A program made the translations under genes and the position numbers. A stretch of 64,000 nt of DNA, from assembly GCA_964016875.1 (NCBI GenBank), contig OZ024720.1, positions 38,097,106 to 38,161,105 of the forward strand, in the 5' to 3' direction. The notes under the pieces were generated by a model that saw nothing but the letters and a program-made list of their open reading frames with translations, searched no databases and had not been told where the DNA came from. The DNA comes from Fallopia convolvulus. Its lineage: Eukaryota; Streptophyta; Magnoliopsida; Caryophyllales; Polygonaceae. Shown piece by piece: positions 38,214 to 52,041 of the stretch. Each line of letters opens with the position of its first letter. The stretch's first letter is position 1.

Positions 38214-40869
38214 GCCTAGATGTCTTTAAAGTTCACTTGTCTTTTCTCCTTTTGCCTTTATAAAATGACTTGTGATCTAACATTGCACGCCAAGTGTTTG
38301 ATGAAATTTTCATGTAAATGTCAATCCTAAAAGTGGCATTCGGTTTCTAGTTTCGAATTTATGCTTTTATTCGATCGGTCTTGATTTGGTAGCGTAGAAT
38401 GTGCTTATTAGCTTGTTACTATCCTTATTCTTTGTGCTTATGCCTAGATATCTTTAAAGTTAACTTGTTTTTTCTCCTTTTACCTTTAAAATGACTTGTG
38501 ATCTAACATTGCACGACATGTGTTTGATGAAATGTCCATGTTAAAGTCAATCCTAAATGTGGCATTCGATTTCTTGGTTTGAGTTTATGCTTTTATTCGA
38601 TCGGTCTTGATTTTGTAGCGTAGAATGTGCTTATTGGATTGATACTATCCTCGTTCTTTATGCTTATGCCTAGATGTCGTTAATGTTCACATGTTTTTTC
38701 TTCTTATTCCTTTCAAATCTCTTGTGAACTAACATTGCATGCCAAGTGTTCGATGAAATATCCATGTAAATGACACTCCTAAATGTGGCATTCGGTTTCT
38801 AGTTTCGAATTTATGCTTTTATTCGATCGGTCTTGATTTTGTAGTGTAGAATGTGCTTATTGGCATGATAATATCCTTTTTCTTTATGCTTATGCCTAGA
38901 TGTCTTTAAAGTTCACTTTTTTTTCTCCTTGTACCTTTAAAATGACTTGTGATCTAAGATTGCACGACATGTGTTTGATGAAATGTCCATGTTAAAGTCA
39001 ATCCTAAAAGTGGTATTCGATTTCTTGGTTCGAGTTTATGCTTTTATTCGATCGGTCTTGATTTTGTAGCGTAGAATGTGCTTATTGGCTTGATACTCCC
39101 TCATTCTTTAAGCTTATGCCTAGATGTCGTTAAAGTTCACTTGTTTTTTCTCCTTTTGCGTTTAAAATCACTTGTGATCTAACATTGCAAGCCAAGTGTT
39201 CGATGAAATGTCCATGTAAATGATACTCCTAAATGTGGCATTCGGTTTCTATGTTCAAATTTATGCTTTTATTCGATCGGTCTTGATTTTGTAGTGCAAA
39301 ATATGCTTATTTGCTTGATACTCTCCTCATTCTTTATGGTTATGCCTATATGTTTTCGAAGTTCAATTGTTTTTTATCCTTTTGCCTTTAAAATGACTTG
39401 TCATCTAACATTGCACGACAAGTGTTCGATGAAGTGTCCAAGTAAATGTCGCTCCTAAGATTTGACTTTATTCTTTTATTCGATCGGTCTTGATTTTGTA
39501 GTGTAGAATGTGCTTATTGGCATGATAATATCGTTTTTCTTTATTCTTATGCCTAGATGTCTTTAAAGTTCACTTGTCTTTTCTCCTTTTGCCTTTATAA
39601 AATGACTTGTGATCTAACATTGCACGCCAAGTGTTTGATGAAATTTTCATGTAAATGTCAATCCTAAAAGTGGCATTCGGTTTCTAGTTTTGAATTGATG
39701 CTTTTATTCGATTGGTCTTGATTTGGTAGCGTAGAATGTGCTTATTAGCTTGTTACTATCCTTATTCTTTGTGCTTATGCCTAGATATCTTTAAAGTTCA
39801 CTTGTTTTTTCTCCTTTTACCTTTAAAATGACTCGTGATCTAACATTGCACGACATGTGTTTGATGAAATGTCCATGTTAGTGGCATTTGATTTCTTGGT
39901 TCGAGTTTATGCTTTTATTCGATCGGTCTTGATTTTGTAGTGTAGAATGTGCTTATTGGCTTGATACTATCCTCGTTCTTTATGCTTATGCCTAGATGTC
40001 GTTAATGTTCACATGTTTTTTCTTCTTATGCCTTTAATATCGCTTGTGAACTAACATTGCACGCCGAGTGTTCGATGAAATGTCCATGTAAATGACACTC
40101 CTAAATGTGGCATTCGGTTTCTAGTTTCGAATTTATACTTTTATTCGATCGGTCTTGATTTTGTACTGTAGAATGTGCTTATTGGCACGATAATATCCTT
40201 TTTCTTTATGCTTATGCCTAGATGTCTTTAAAGTTCACTTTTTTTTCTCCTTGTACCTTTAAAATGACTTGTGATCTAAGATTGCACGAAATCTGTTTGA
40301 TGAAATGTTCATGTTAAAGTCAATCCTAAAAGTGGTATTCAATTTCTTGGTTCGAGTTTATGCTTTTATTCGATCGGAACTTGATTTTGTAGGGTAGAAT
40401 GTGCTTATTGGCTTGATACTATCCTCATTCTTTAAGCTTTTGCCTAGATGTCGTTAAAGTTCACTTGTTTTTTCTCCTTTTGCCTTTAAAATCACTTGTG
40501 ATCTAACATTGCAAGCCAAGTGTTCGATGAAATGTCCATGTAAATGATACTCCTAAATGTGGCATTCGATTTCTAGGTTCAAATTTATGCTTTTATTCGA
40601 TCGGTCTCGATCTTGTAGTGCAAAATATGCTTATTTGCTTGATACTCTCCTCATTCTTTATGGTTATGCCTATATGTTTTCGAAGTTCAATTATTTTTTA
40701 TCCTTTTGCCTTTAAAATGAATTGTCATCTAACATTGCACGACAATTGTTCGATGAAGTGTCCAAGTAAATGTCGCTCCTAAGGTTTGACTTTATTCTTT
40801 TATTCGATCGGTCTTGATTTTGTAGTGTAGAATGTCGTTATTGGCATGATAATATCCTTTTTCTTTATG
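38209..40869. repeat. Hexameric satellite repeats next to the copia insertion
   Basis: The sequence following the insertion site (CTTATGCCTAGATG) recurs at 39546 and 40870, steps of 1337 and 1324 bp, equal to six monomers. The second unit lacks about 16 bp near 39880. The unit to the left of the element (26329-27667, 1339 bp) has the same size. The copy at 39546 shows the uninterrupted target. Confidence 0.8.
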
Positions 40870-43800
40870 CTTATGCCTAGAAGTCTTTGAAGTTCACTTT
40901 TTTTTTCTCCTTTTGCCTTTATAAAATGACTTGTGATCTAACATTGCACGCCAAGTGTTTGATGAAATGTCCATGTAAATGTCAATCCTAAAAGTGGCAT
41001 TCGGTTTCTAGTTTCGAATTAATGCTTTTATTCGATCGGTCTTGATTTGGTAGCGTAGAATGTGCTTATTAGCTTGTTACTCTCCTTACTCTTTATGTTT
41101 ATGCCTAGATATCTTTAAATTTCACTTGTTTTTTCTCTTTTTACTTTTAAAATGACTTGTGATCTAACATTGCACGACATGTGTTTGATGAAATGTACAT
41201 GTTAAAGTCAATCCTAAAAGTGGCATTCGATTTCTTGGTTCGAGTTTATGCTTTTATTCGATCGGTCTTGATTTTGTAGCGTAGAATGTGCTTATTGGCT
41301 TGATACTATCCTCATTCTTTAAGCTTATGCCTAGATGTCGTTACAGTTCACTTGTATTTTCTCCTTTTGCCTTTAAAAGCACTTGTGATCTAACATTGCA
41401 ATCCAAGTGTTCGATGAAATGTCCATGTAAATGACACTCCTAAATGTGGCATTCGGTTTCTAGGTTCAAATTTATGCTTTTGTTCGATCGGTCTTGATTT
41501 TGTAGTGCAAAATATGCTTATTTGTTTGATACTATCCTCATTCTTTATGCTTATGCCTAGATGTTTTCGAAGTTCAATTGTTTCTTCTCCTTTTGCCTTT
41601 AAAATGACTTGTGATCTAACATTGCATGACAAGTGTTCGATGAAGTGTCCAAGTAAATGTCGCTCATAAGGTTTGAGTTTATGCTATTATTCGATCGTTC
41701 TTGATTTTGTAATGTAGATTGTGCTTATTGGCTTGATACTATCCTCATTCTTTATGCTTAACCTTAGATGTCTTTAAAGTTCACTTGTCTTTTCTCCTTT
41801 TGCCATTAAATGACTTCTGATCTAACTTTGCACACCAAGTATTTGATGAAATGTCCATGTAAATGTCACTCCTAAATGTGACATTCGGTTTCTAGGTTTG
41901 AATTTATGCTTTTATTTAATCCGTCTAGAATGTGCTCATTGGCTTTATAATATCCTTATTCTTTATGCTTATGCCTAGATGACTTTAAGTTCACTTGTTT
42001 TTTCTCTGTTTGGCTTTAAAAATATGACTTATGATCTAACATTGCACTCCAAGTGTTCGATGCAATGTCCATGTAAATGTCACTCCTAAATGTGGCATTC
42101 GGTTTCTATGTTCAAATTTATGATTTTATTCGATCGGTCTTGATTTTGTAGTGCAAATATGCTTATTTGTTTGATACTATCCTCATTCTTTATGCTTATG
42201 CCTAGATGTTTTCGAAGTTCAATTGTTTTTTCTCCTTTTGCCTTTAAAATGACTTGTGATCTAACATTGCATGACAAGTGTTCGATGAAGTGTCCAAGTA
42301 AATGTCGCTCATAAGGTTTGAGTTTATGCTTTTATTCGATCGTTCTTGATTTTGTAATGTAGATTGTGCTTATTGGCTTGATACTATCCTCATTCTTTAT
42401 GCTTAACCTTAGATGTCTTTAAAGTTCACTTGTCTTTTCTCCTTTTGCCATTAAATGACTTCTGATCTAACTTTGCACACCAAGTATTTGATGAAATGTC
42501 CATGTAAATGTCACTCCTAAATGTGACATTCGGTTTCTAGGTTTGAATTTATGCTTTTATTTAATCCGTCTAGAATGTGCTCATTGGCTTTATAATATCC
42601 TTATTCTTTATGCTTAGGCCTAGATGACTTTAAGTTCACTTGTTTTTTCTCTGTTTCGCTTTAAAAATATGACTTATGATCTAACATTGCACTCCAAGTG
42701 TTCGATGCAATGTCCATGTAAATGTCACTCCTAAATGTGGTATTCGGTTTCTAGGTTTAAATTTATGCTTTTATTCGATCGGTCTTGATTTTGTAGTGCA
42801 TAATATGCTTATTGGCTTCATACTATCCTCATTCTTTACGCTTATGCCTAGATGTTTTCAAAGTTCACTTGTTTTTTCTCCTTTTGCCCTTAAAATGACT
42901 TGTGATCTATCATTGCACGACATGTGTTCGATGATATGTCGAAGTAAATGTGGCTTCTAAAATTGGCATTCGGTTTCTAGTTTCGAATTTATGATTTTAT
43001 TCGATTGTTCTTGATTTTGTAGTGCAGAATGTGATTATTGGCTTGATACTATCCTCATTCTGTATGCTTATGCCTAGATGTCTTTAACGTTCATTTGTTG
43101 TTTCTCCTTTTGACTTTAAAATTATTTTTGAGCTAACATTGCACGACATGTGTTTGATGAAATGTCCATGTAAATGTCAATCCTAAAAGTGGCATTCGGT
43201 TTCTAGTTTCGAATTTATGCTTTTATTCGATCGGTCTTGATTTGGTAGCGTAGAATGTGCTTATTAGCTTGTTACTATCCTTATTCTTTATGCTTATGCC
43301 TAGATATCTTTAAAGTTCACTTGTTTTTACTCCTTTTACCTTTAAATTGACTTGTGATCTAACATTGCACAACATGTATTTGATGAAATGTCCATGTTAT
43401 AGCCAATCCTAAAAGTGGCATTCGATTTCTTGGTTTGAGTTTATGCTTTTATTCGATCCGTCTTGATTTTGTAGCGTAGAATGTACTTATTAGCTTGTTA
43501 CTATCCTTATTCTTTATGCTTATGCCTAGATATCTTTAAAGTTCACTTGTTTTTACTCCTTTTACCTTTAAAATGACTTGTGATCTAACATTGCACGACA
43601 TGTGTTTGATGAAATGTCCATGTTAAAGTCAATCCTAATAGTGGCATTCGATTTCTTGGTTCGAATTTATGCTTTTATTCGATCGGCCTTGATTTTGTAG
43701 CGTAGAATATGCTTATTGGATTGATACTATCCTCATTCTTTATGCTTATGCCCATATGTTTTCGAAGTTTAATTGTTTTTTATCCTTTTGCCTTTAAAAT

Positions 43801-46078
43801 GACTTGTGATCTAAGATTGCACGACAAGTGTTCGATGAAATGTCCAAGTAAATGTCGCTCCTAAGGTTTGACTTTATTCTTTTATTCGATCGGTCTTGAT
43901 TTTGTAGTGTAGAATGTGCTTATTGGCATGATAATATCCTTTTTCTTTATGCTTATGCCTAGATGTCTTTAAAGTTCACTTGTATTTTCTCCTTTTGCCT
44001 TTATAAATTGACTTGTGATCTAACATTGCATGCCAAGTGTTTGATGAAATGTCCATGTAAATGTCAATCGTAAAAGTGGCATTCGGTTTCTAGTTTCGAA
44101 TTTATACTTTTATTCGATCGGTCTTGATTTGGTAGCGTAGAATGTGCTTATTAGATTGTTACTATGCTTATTTTTTATGCTTATGCCTAGATATCTTTAA
44201 ATTTCACTTGTTTTTACTCCTTTTACCTTTAAAATGACTTGTGATCTAACATTGCACGACATGTGTTTGGTGAAATGTCCATGTTAAACTCAATCCTAAA
44301 AGTGGCGTTCGATTTCTTGGTTCGAGTTTATGCTTTTATTTGATCGGTCTTGATTTTGTAGCGTAGAATGTGCTTATTGGCTTGTTACTATCCTTATTCT
44401 TTATGCTTATGCCTTGATGTCTTTAAAGTTCACTTGTTTTTACTCCTTTTACCTTTAAATTAACTTGTGATCTAACATTGCACGACATGTGTTTGATGAA
44501 ATGTCCATGTTAAAGTCAATCCTAAAAGTGGCATTCGATTTCTTGGTTCGAATTTATACTTTTATTCGATCGGCCTTGATTTTGTAGCGTAGAATATGCT
44601 TATTGCCTTGATACTATCCTCATTCTTTATGCTTATGCCTATATGTTTTCGAAGTTCAATTGTTTTTTATCCTTTTGCCTTTAAAATGACTTGTGATCTA
44701 ACATTGCACGAAAAGTGTTCGATGAAATGTCCAAGTAAATGTCGCTCCTAAGGTTTGACTTTATTCTTTTATTCGATCGGTCTTGATTTTGTAGTGTAGA
44801 ATGTGCTTATTGGCATGATAATATCCTTTTTCTTTATGCTTATGCCTAGATGTCATTAAAGTTCACTTGTATTTTCACCTTTTGCCTTTATAAATTGACT
44901 TATGATCTAACATTGCACGCCAAGTGTTTGATGAAATGTCCATGTAAATGTCAATCGTAAAAGTGACATTAGGTTTCTAGTTTCGAATTTATGCTTTTAT
45001 TCGATCGGTCTTGATTTGGTAGCGTAGAATGTGCTTATTAGCTTCTTACTATCCTTATTCTTTATGCTTATGCCTAGATATCTTTAAAGTTCACTTGTTT
45101 TTTCTCCTTTTACCTTTAAAATGACTTGTGATCTAACATTGCACGACATGTGTTTGATGAAATGTACATGTTAAAGTCAATCCTAAAAGTGGCATTCGAT
45201 TTCTTGGTTCGAGTTTATGCTTTTATTCGATCCGTCTTGATTTTGTAGCGTAGAATGTGCTCATTGGCTTGATACTATCCTCATTCTTTAAGCTTATGCC
45301 TAGATGTCGTTACAGTTCACTTGTTTTTTCTGCTTTTGCCTTTAAAAGCACTTGTGATCTAACATTGCAAGCCAAGTGTTCGATAAAATGTCCATGTAAA
45401 TGACACTCCTAAATGTGGCATTCGGTTTCTAGGTTCAAATTTATGCTTTTGTTCGATCGGTCTTGATTTTGTAGTGCAAAATATGCTTATTTGCTTGATA
45501 CTATCCTCATTCTTTATGCTTATGCCTAGATGTTTTCGAAGTTCAATTGTTTTTTCTCCGTTTGCCTTTAAAATGACTTGTGATCTAACATTGCATGACA
45601 AGTGTTCGATGAAGTGTCCAAGTAAATGTCGCTCATAAGGTTTGAGTTTATGCTTTTATTCGATCGTTCTTGATTTTGTAATGTAGATTGTGCTTATTGG
45701 CTTGATACTATCCTCATTCTTTATGCTTAACCTCAGATGTCTTTAAAGTTCACTTGTCTTTTCTCCTTTTGCCATTAAATGACTTCTGATCTAACTTTGC
45801 ACACCAAGTGTTTGATGAAATGTCCATGTAAATGTCACTCCTAAATGTGACATTCGGTTTCTAGGTTTGAATTTATGCTTTTATTTAATCCGTCTAGAAT
45901 GTGCTCATTGGCTTTATAATATCCTTATTCTTTATGCTTATGCCTAGATGACTTTAAGTTCACTTGTTTTTTCTCCGTTTGGCTTTAAAAATATGACTTA
46001 TGATCTAACATTGCACACCAAGTGTTCGATGAAATGTCCATGTAAATGTCACTCCTAAATGTGGTATTCGGTTTCTAG

Positions 46079-46529
46079 GTTCGAGTTTATGCTTTTATTC
46101 GATCGGTCTTGATTTTGTAGCGTAGAATGTGCTTATTGGCTTGTTACTATCCTTATTCTTTATGCTTATGCCTAGATATCTTTAAAGTTCACTTGTTTTT
46201 TCTCCTTTTACCTTTAAAATGACTTGTGATCTAACATTGCACGACATGTGTTTGATGAAATGTCCGTGTTAAAGTCAATCCTAAAAGTGGCATTCGATTT
46301 CTTGGTTCGAGTTTATGCTTTTATTCGATCGGTCTTGATTTTGTAGCGTAGAATGTGCTTATTGGCTTGTTACTATCCTTATTCTTTATGCTTATGCCTA
46401 GATATCTTTAAAGTTCACTTGTTTTTTCTCCTTTTACCTTTAAAATGACTTGTGATCTAACATTGCACGACATGTGTTTGATGAAATGTCCGTGTTAAAG
46501 TCAATCCTAAAAGTGGCATTCGATTTCTT
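46079..46529. repeat. Two near-identical 226-bp monomers in tandem
   Basis: Units starting GGTTCGAG at 46079 and 46304, with the next start at 46530, share the rare variant GTCCGTGTTAAAG. This is a recent single-monomer duplication and a good reference for the basic monomer. It accounts for the unusually long 1098-bp interval here. Confidence 0.8.
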
Positions 46530-49500
46530 GGTTCGAGTTTATGCTTTTATTCGATCGGTCTTGATTTTATAGCGTAGAATATGCTTATTGGATTGATACT
46601 ATCCTCATTCTTTATGCTTATGCCGATATGTTTTCGAAGTTCAATTGTTTTTTATCCTTTTGCCTTTAAAATGACTTGTGATCTAACATTGCACGACAAG
46701 TGTTCGATGAAATGTCCAAGTAAATGTCGCTCCTAAGGTTTGACTTTATTCTTTTATTCGATCGGTCTTGATTTTGTAGTGTAGAATGTGCTTATTGGCA
46801 AGATAATATCCTTTTGCTTTATGCTTATGCCTAGATGTCTTTAAAGTTCACTTGTATTTTCTCCTTTTGCCTTTATAAATTGACTTGTGATCTAACATTG
46901 CACGCCAAGTGTTTGATGAAATGTCCATGTAAATGTCAATCGTAAAAGTGGCATTCGGTTTCTAGTTTCGAATTTATGCTTTTATTCGATCGGTCTTGAT
47001 TTGGTAGCGTAGAATGTGCTTATTAGCTTGTTACTATCCTTATTCTTTATGCTTATGCCTAGATATCTTTAAAGTTCACTTGTTTTTACTCCTTTTACCT
47101 TTAAAATGACTTGTGATCTAACATTGCACGACATGTGTTTGATGAAATGTCCATGTTAAAGTCAATCCTAAAAGTGTCATTCGATTTCATGGTTCGAGTT
47201 TATGCTTTTATTCGATCGGTCTTGATTTTGTAGCGTAGAATGTGCTTATTGGCTTGTTACTATCCTTATTCTTTATGCTTATGCCTTGATGTCTTTAAAG
47301 TTCACTTGTTTTTACTCCTTTTACCTTTAAAATTACTTGTGATCTAACATTGCACGACATGTGTTTGATAAAATGTCCATGTTAAATTCAATCCTAAAAG
47401 TGGCATTCGATTTCTTGGTTCGAATTTATGCTTTTATTCGATCGGCCTTGATTTTGTAACGTAGAATATGCTTATTGGCTTGATACTATCCTCATTCTTT
47501 ATGCTTATGCCTATATGTTTTCGAAGATCAATTGTTTTTTATCCTTTTGCCTTTAAAATGACTTGTGATCTAACATTGCACGACAAGTGTTCGATGAAAT
47601 GTCCAAGTAAATGTCGCTCCTAAGGTGTAACTTTATTCTTTTATTCGATCGGTCTTGATTTTGTAGTGTAGAATGTGCTTATTTGCATGATAATATCCTT
47701 TTTCTTTATGCTTATGCCTAGATGTCTTTAAAGTTCACTTGTATTTTCTCCTTTTGCCTTTATAAATTGACTTGTGATCTAACATTGCACGCCAAGTGTT
47801 TGATGAAATGTCCATGTAAATGTCAATCGTAAAAGTGGCATTCGGTTTCTAGTTTCGAATTTATGCTTTTATTCGATCGGTCTTGATTTGGTAGCGTAGA
47901 ATGTGCTTATTAGCTTGTTACTATCCTTATTCTTTATGCTTATGCCTAGATATCTTTAAAGTTCACTTGTTTTTACTCCTTTTACCTTTAAAATGACTTG
48001 TGATCTAACATTGCACGACATGTGTTTGATGAAATGTCCATGTTAAAGTCAATCCTAAAAGTGGCATTCGATTTCTTGGTTCGAGTTTATGCTTTTATTC
48101 GATCGGTCTTGATTTTGTAGCGTAGAATGTGCTTATTGGCTTGTTACTATCCTTATTCTTTATGCTTATGCCTTGATGTCTTTAAAGTTCACTTGTTTTT
48201 TCTCCTTTTGCCTTTAAAATCACTTGTGATCTAAATTGCAAGCCAAGTGTTCGAAGAAATGTCCATGTAAATGACACTGCTAAATGTGGCATTCGGTTTC
48301 TAGGTTCAAATTTATGCTTTTATTCGATCGGTCTCGATTTTGTAGTGCAGAATATGCTTATTTGCTTGATACTATCCTCATTCTTTATGCTTACGCCTAG
48401 ATGTTTTTGAAGTTCAATTGTTTTTTCTCCTTTTGCCTTTAAAATGACTTGTGATCTATCATTGCACGACAAGTGTTCGATGAAGTCTCCAAGTAAATGT
48501 CGCTCCTAAGGTTTGAGTTTATGCATTTATTCGATCGTTCTTGATTTTGTAGTGTAGATTGTGCTTATTGGCTTGATATTATCCTCATTCTTTATGCTTA
48601 AGCTTAGATATCTTTAAAGTTCACTTGTCCTTTCTCCTTTGGCCATTAAAATGACTTCTGATCTAACTTTGCACCCTAAGTGTTTGATGAAATGTCCATG
48701 TAAATGTCAATCCTAAAAGTGGCTCTCGGTTTCTGGTTTCGAATTTATGCTTTTATTCGATCGGTCTTGATTTGGTAGCGTAGAATGTGCTTATTAGCTT
48801 GTTACTATCCTTATTCTTTAAGCTTATGCCTAGATGTCGTTATAGTTCACTTGTTTTTTCTCCTTTTGCCTTTAAAAGCACTTGTGATCTAACATTGCAA
48901 GACAAGTGTTCGATAAAATGTCCATGTAAATGACACTCCTAAATGTGGCATTCGGTTTCTAGGTTCAAATTTATGCTTTTGTTCGATCGGTCTTGATTTT
49001 GTAGTGCAAAATATGCTTATTTGCTTGATACTATCCTCATTCTTTATGCTTATGCCTTGATGTCTTTAAAGTTCACTTGTTTTTACTCCTTTTACCTTTA
49101 AATGACTTGTGATCTTACATTGCACGACATGTGTTTGATGAAATGTCCATGTTAAAGTCAATCCTAAAAGTGGCATTCGATTTCTTGGTTCAAGTTTATG
49201 CTTTTATTCGATCGGTCTTGATTTTGTAGCGTAGAATGTGCTTATTGGCTTGTTACTATCCTTATTCTTTATGCTTATGCCTTGATGTCTTTAAAGTTCA
49301 CTTTATTTTTCTCCTTTTGCCTTTAAAATCACTTGTGATCTAAATTGCAAGCCAAGTGTTCGATGAAATGTCCATGTAAATGACACTGCTAAATGTGGCA
49401 TTCGGTTTCTAGGTTCAAATATATGCTTTTATTCGATCGGTCTCGATTTTGTAGTGTAGAATATGCTTATTTGCTTGATACTATCCTCATTCTTTATGCT

Positions 49501-52041
49501 TACGCCTAGATGTTTTCGAAGTTCAATTGTTTTTGCTCCTCTTGCCTTTAAAATGACTTGTGATCTATCATTGCACGACAAGTGTTCGATGAAGTCTCCA
49601 AGTAAATGTCGCTCCTAAGGTTTGAGTTTATGCATTTATTCGATCGTTCTTGATTTTGTAGTGTAGATTGTGCTTATTGGCTTGATATTATCCTCATTCT
49701 TTATGCTTAAGCTTAGATATCTTTAAAGTTCACTTGTCCTTTCTCCTTTGGCCATTAAAATGACTTTTGATCTAACTTTGCACCCCAAGTGTTTGATGAA
49801 ATGTCCATGTAAATGTCAATCCTAAAAGTGGCACTTTGTTTCTGGTTTCGAATTTATGCTTTTATTCGATCGGTCTTGATTTGGTAGCGTAGAATGTGCT
49901 TATTAGCTTGTTACTATCCTTATTCTTTATGCTTATGCCTAGATATCTTTAAAGTTCACTTGTTTTTTCTCCTTTTACCTTTAAAATGACTTGTGATCTA
50001 ACATTGCACGACATGTGTTTGATGAAATGTCCGTGTTAAAGTCAATCCTAAAAGTGGCATTCGATTCCTTGGTTCGAGTTTATGCTTTTATTCGATCGGT
50101 CTTGATTTTATAGCGTAGAATATGCTTATTGGATTGATACTATCCTCATTCTTTATGCTTATGCCGATATGTTTTCGAAGTTCAATTGTTTTTTATCCTT
50201 TTGCCTTTAAAATGACTTGTGATCTAACATTGCACGACAAGTGTTCGATGAAAGGTCCAAGTAAATGTCGCTCCTAAGGTTTGACTTTATTCTTTTATTC
50301 GATCGGTCTTGATTTTGTAGTGTAGAATGTGCTTATTGGCATGATAATATCCTTTTTCTTTATGCTTATGCCTAGATGTCTTTAAAGTTCACTTGTATTT
50401 TCTCCTTTTGCCTTTATAAATTGACTTGTGATCTAACATTGCACGCCAAGTGTTTGATGAAATGTCCATATAAATGTCAATCGTAAAAGTGGCATTCGGT
50501 TTCTAGTTTCGAATTTATGCTTTTATTCGATCGGTCTTGATTTGGTAGCGTAGAATGTGCTTATTAGCTTGTTACTATCCTTATTCTTTATGCTTATGCC
50601 TAGATATCTTTAAAGTTCACTTGTTTTTACTCCTTTTACCTTTAAAATGACTTGTGATCTAACATTGCACGACATGTGTTTGATGAAATGTGCATGTTAA
50701 AGTCAATCCTAAAAGTGGCATTCGATTTCTTGGTTCGAGTTTATGCTTTTATTCGATCGGTCTTGATTTTGTAGCGTAGAATGTGCTTATTGGCTTGTTA
50801 CTATCCTTATTCTTTATGCTTATGCCTTGATGTCTTTAAAGTTCACTTGTTTTTACTCCTTTTACCTTTAAAATGACTTGTGATCTAACATTGCACGACA
50901 TGTGTTTGATAAAATGTCCATGTTAAAGTCAATCCTAAAAGTGGCATTCAATTTCTTGGTTCGAATTTATGCTTTTATTCGATCGACCTTGATTTTGTAG
51001 CGTAGAATATGCTTATTGACTTGATACTATCCTCATTCTTTATGCTTATGCCTATATGTTTTCGAAGATCAATCGTTTTTTATCCTTTTGCCTTTAAAAT
51101 GACTTGTGATCTAACATTGCACGACAAGTGTTCGATGAAATGTCCAAGTAAATGTCGCTCCTAAGGTTTGACTTTATTCTTTTATTCGATCGGGCTTGAT
51201 TTTGTAGTGTAGAATGTGCTTATTGGCATGATAATATCCTTTTTCTTTATGCTTATGCCTAGATGTCTTTAAAGTTCACTTGTATTTTCTCCTTTTGCCT
51301 TTATAAATTGACTTGTGATCTAACATTGCACGCCAAGTGTTTGATGAAATGTCCATGTAAATGTCAATCGTAAAAGTGACATTCGGTTTCTAGTTTCGAA
51401 TTTATGCTTTTATTTGATCGGTCTTGATTTGGTAGCGTAGAATGTGCTTATTAGCTTGTTACTATCCTTATTCTTTATGCTTATGCCTATATATCTTTAA
51501 AGTTCACTTGTTTTTACTCCTTTTACCTTTAAAATGACTTGTGATCTAACATTGCACGACATGTGTTTGATGAAATGTCCATGTTAAAGTCAATCCTAAA
51601 AGTGGCATTCGATTTCTTGGTTCGAGTTTATGCTTTTATTCGATCGGCCTTGATTTTGTAGCGTAGAATGTACTTATTCGCTTGTTACTATCCTTATTCT
51701 TTATGCTTATGCCTTGATGTCTTTAAAGTTCACTTGTTTTTTCTCCTTTTGCCTTTAAAATCACTTGTGACCTAAATTGCAAGCCAAGTGTTCGATGAAA
51801 TGTCCATGTAAATGACACTGCTAAATGTGGCATTCGGTTTCTAGGTTCAAATATATGCTTTTATTCGATCGGTCTCGATTTTGTAGTGCAGAATATGCTT
51901 ATTTGCTTGATACTATCCTCATTCTTTATGCTTACGCCTTGATGTTTTCGAAGTTCAATTGTTTTTTATCCTTTTGCCTTTAAAATGACTTGTGATCTAA
52001 CATTGCACGACAAGTATTTGATGAAATGTCCAAGTAAATGT

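Noticed and set aside
41390..45601. Similar minus-strand frames at 41390-41632, 42086-42277 and 45359-45601 that could look like a repeated small gene
   Set aside because: They are the same satellite segment read in one frame. Other monomers break the frame, and there is no start context or protein-like conservation.
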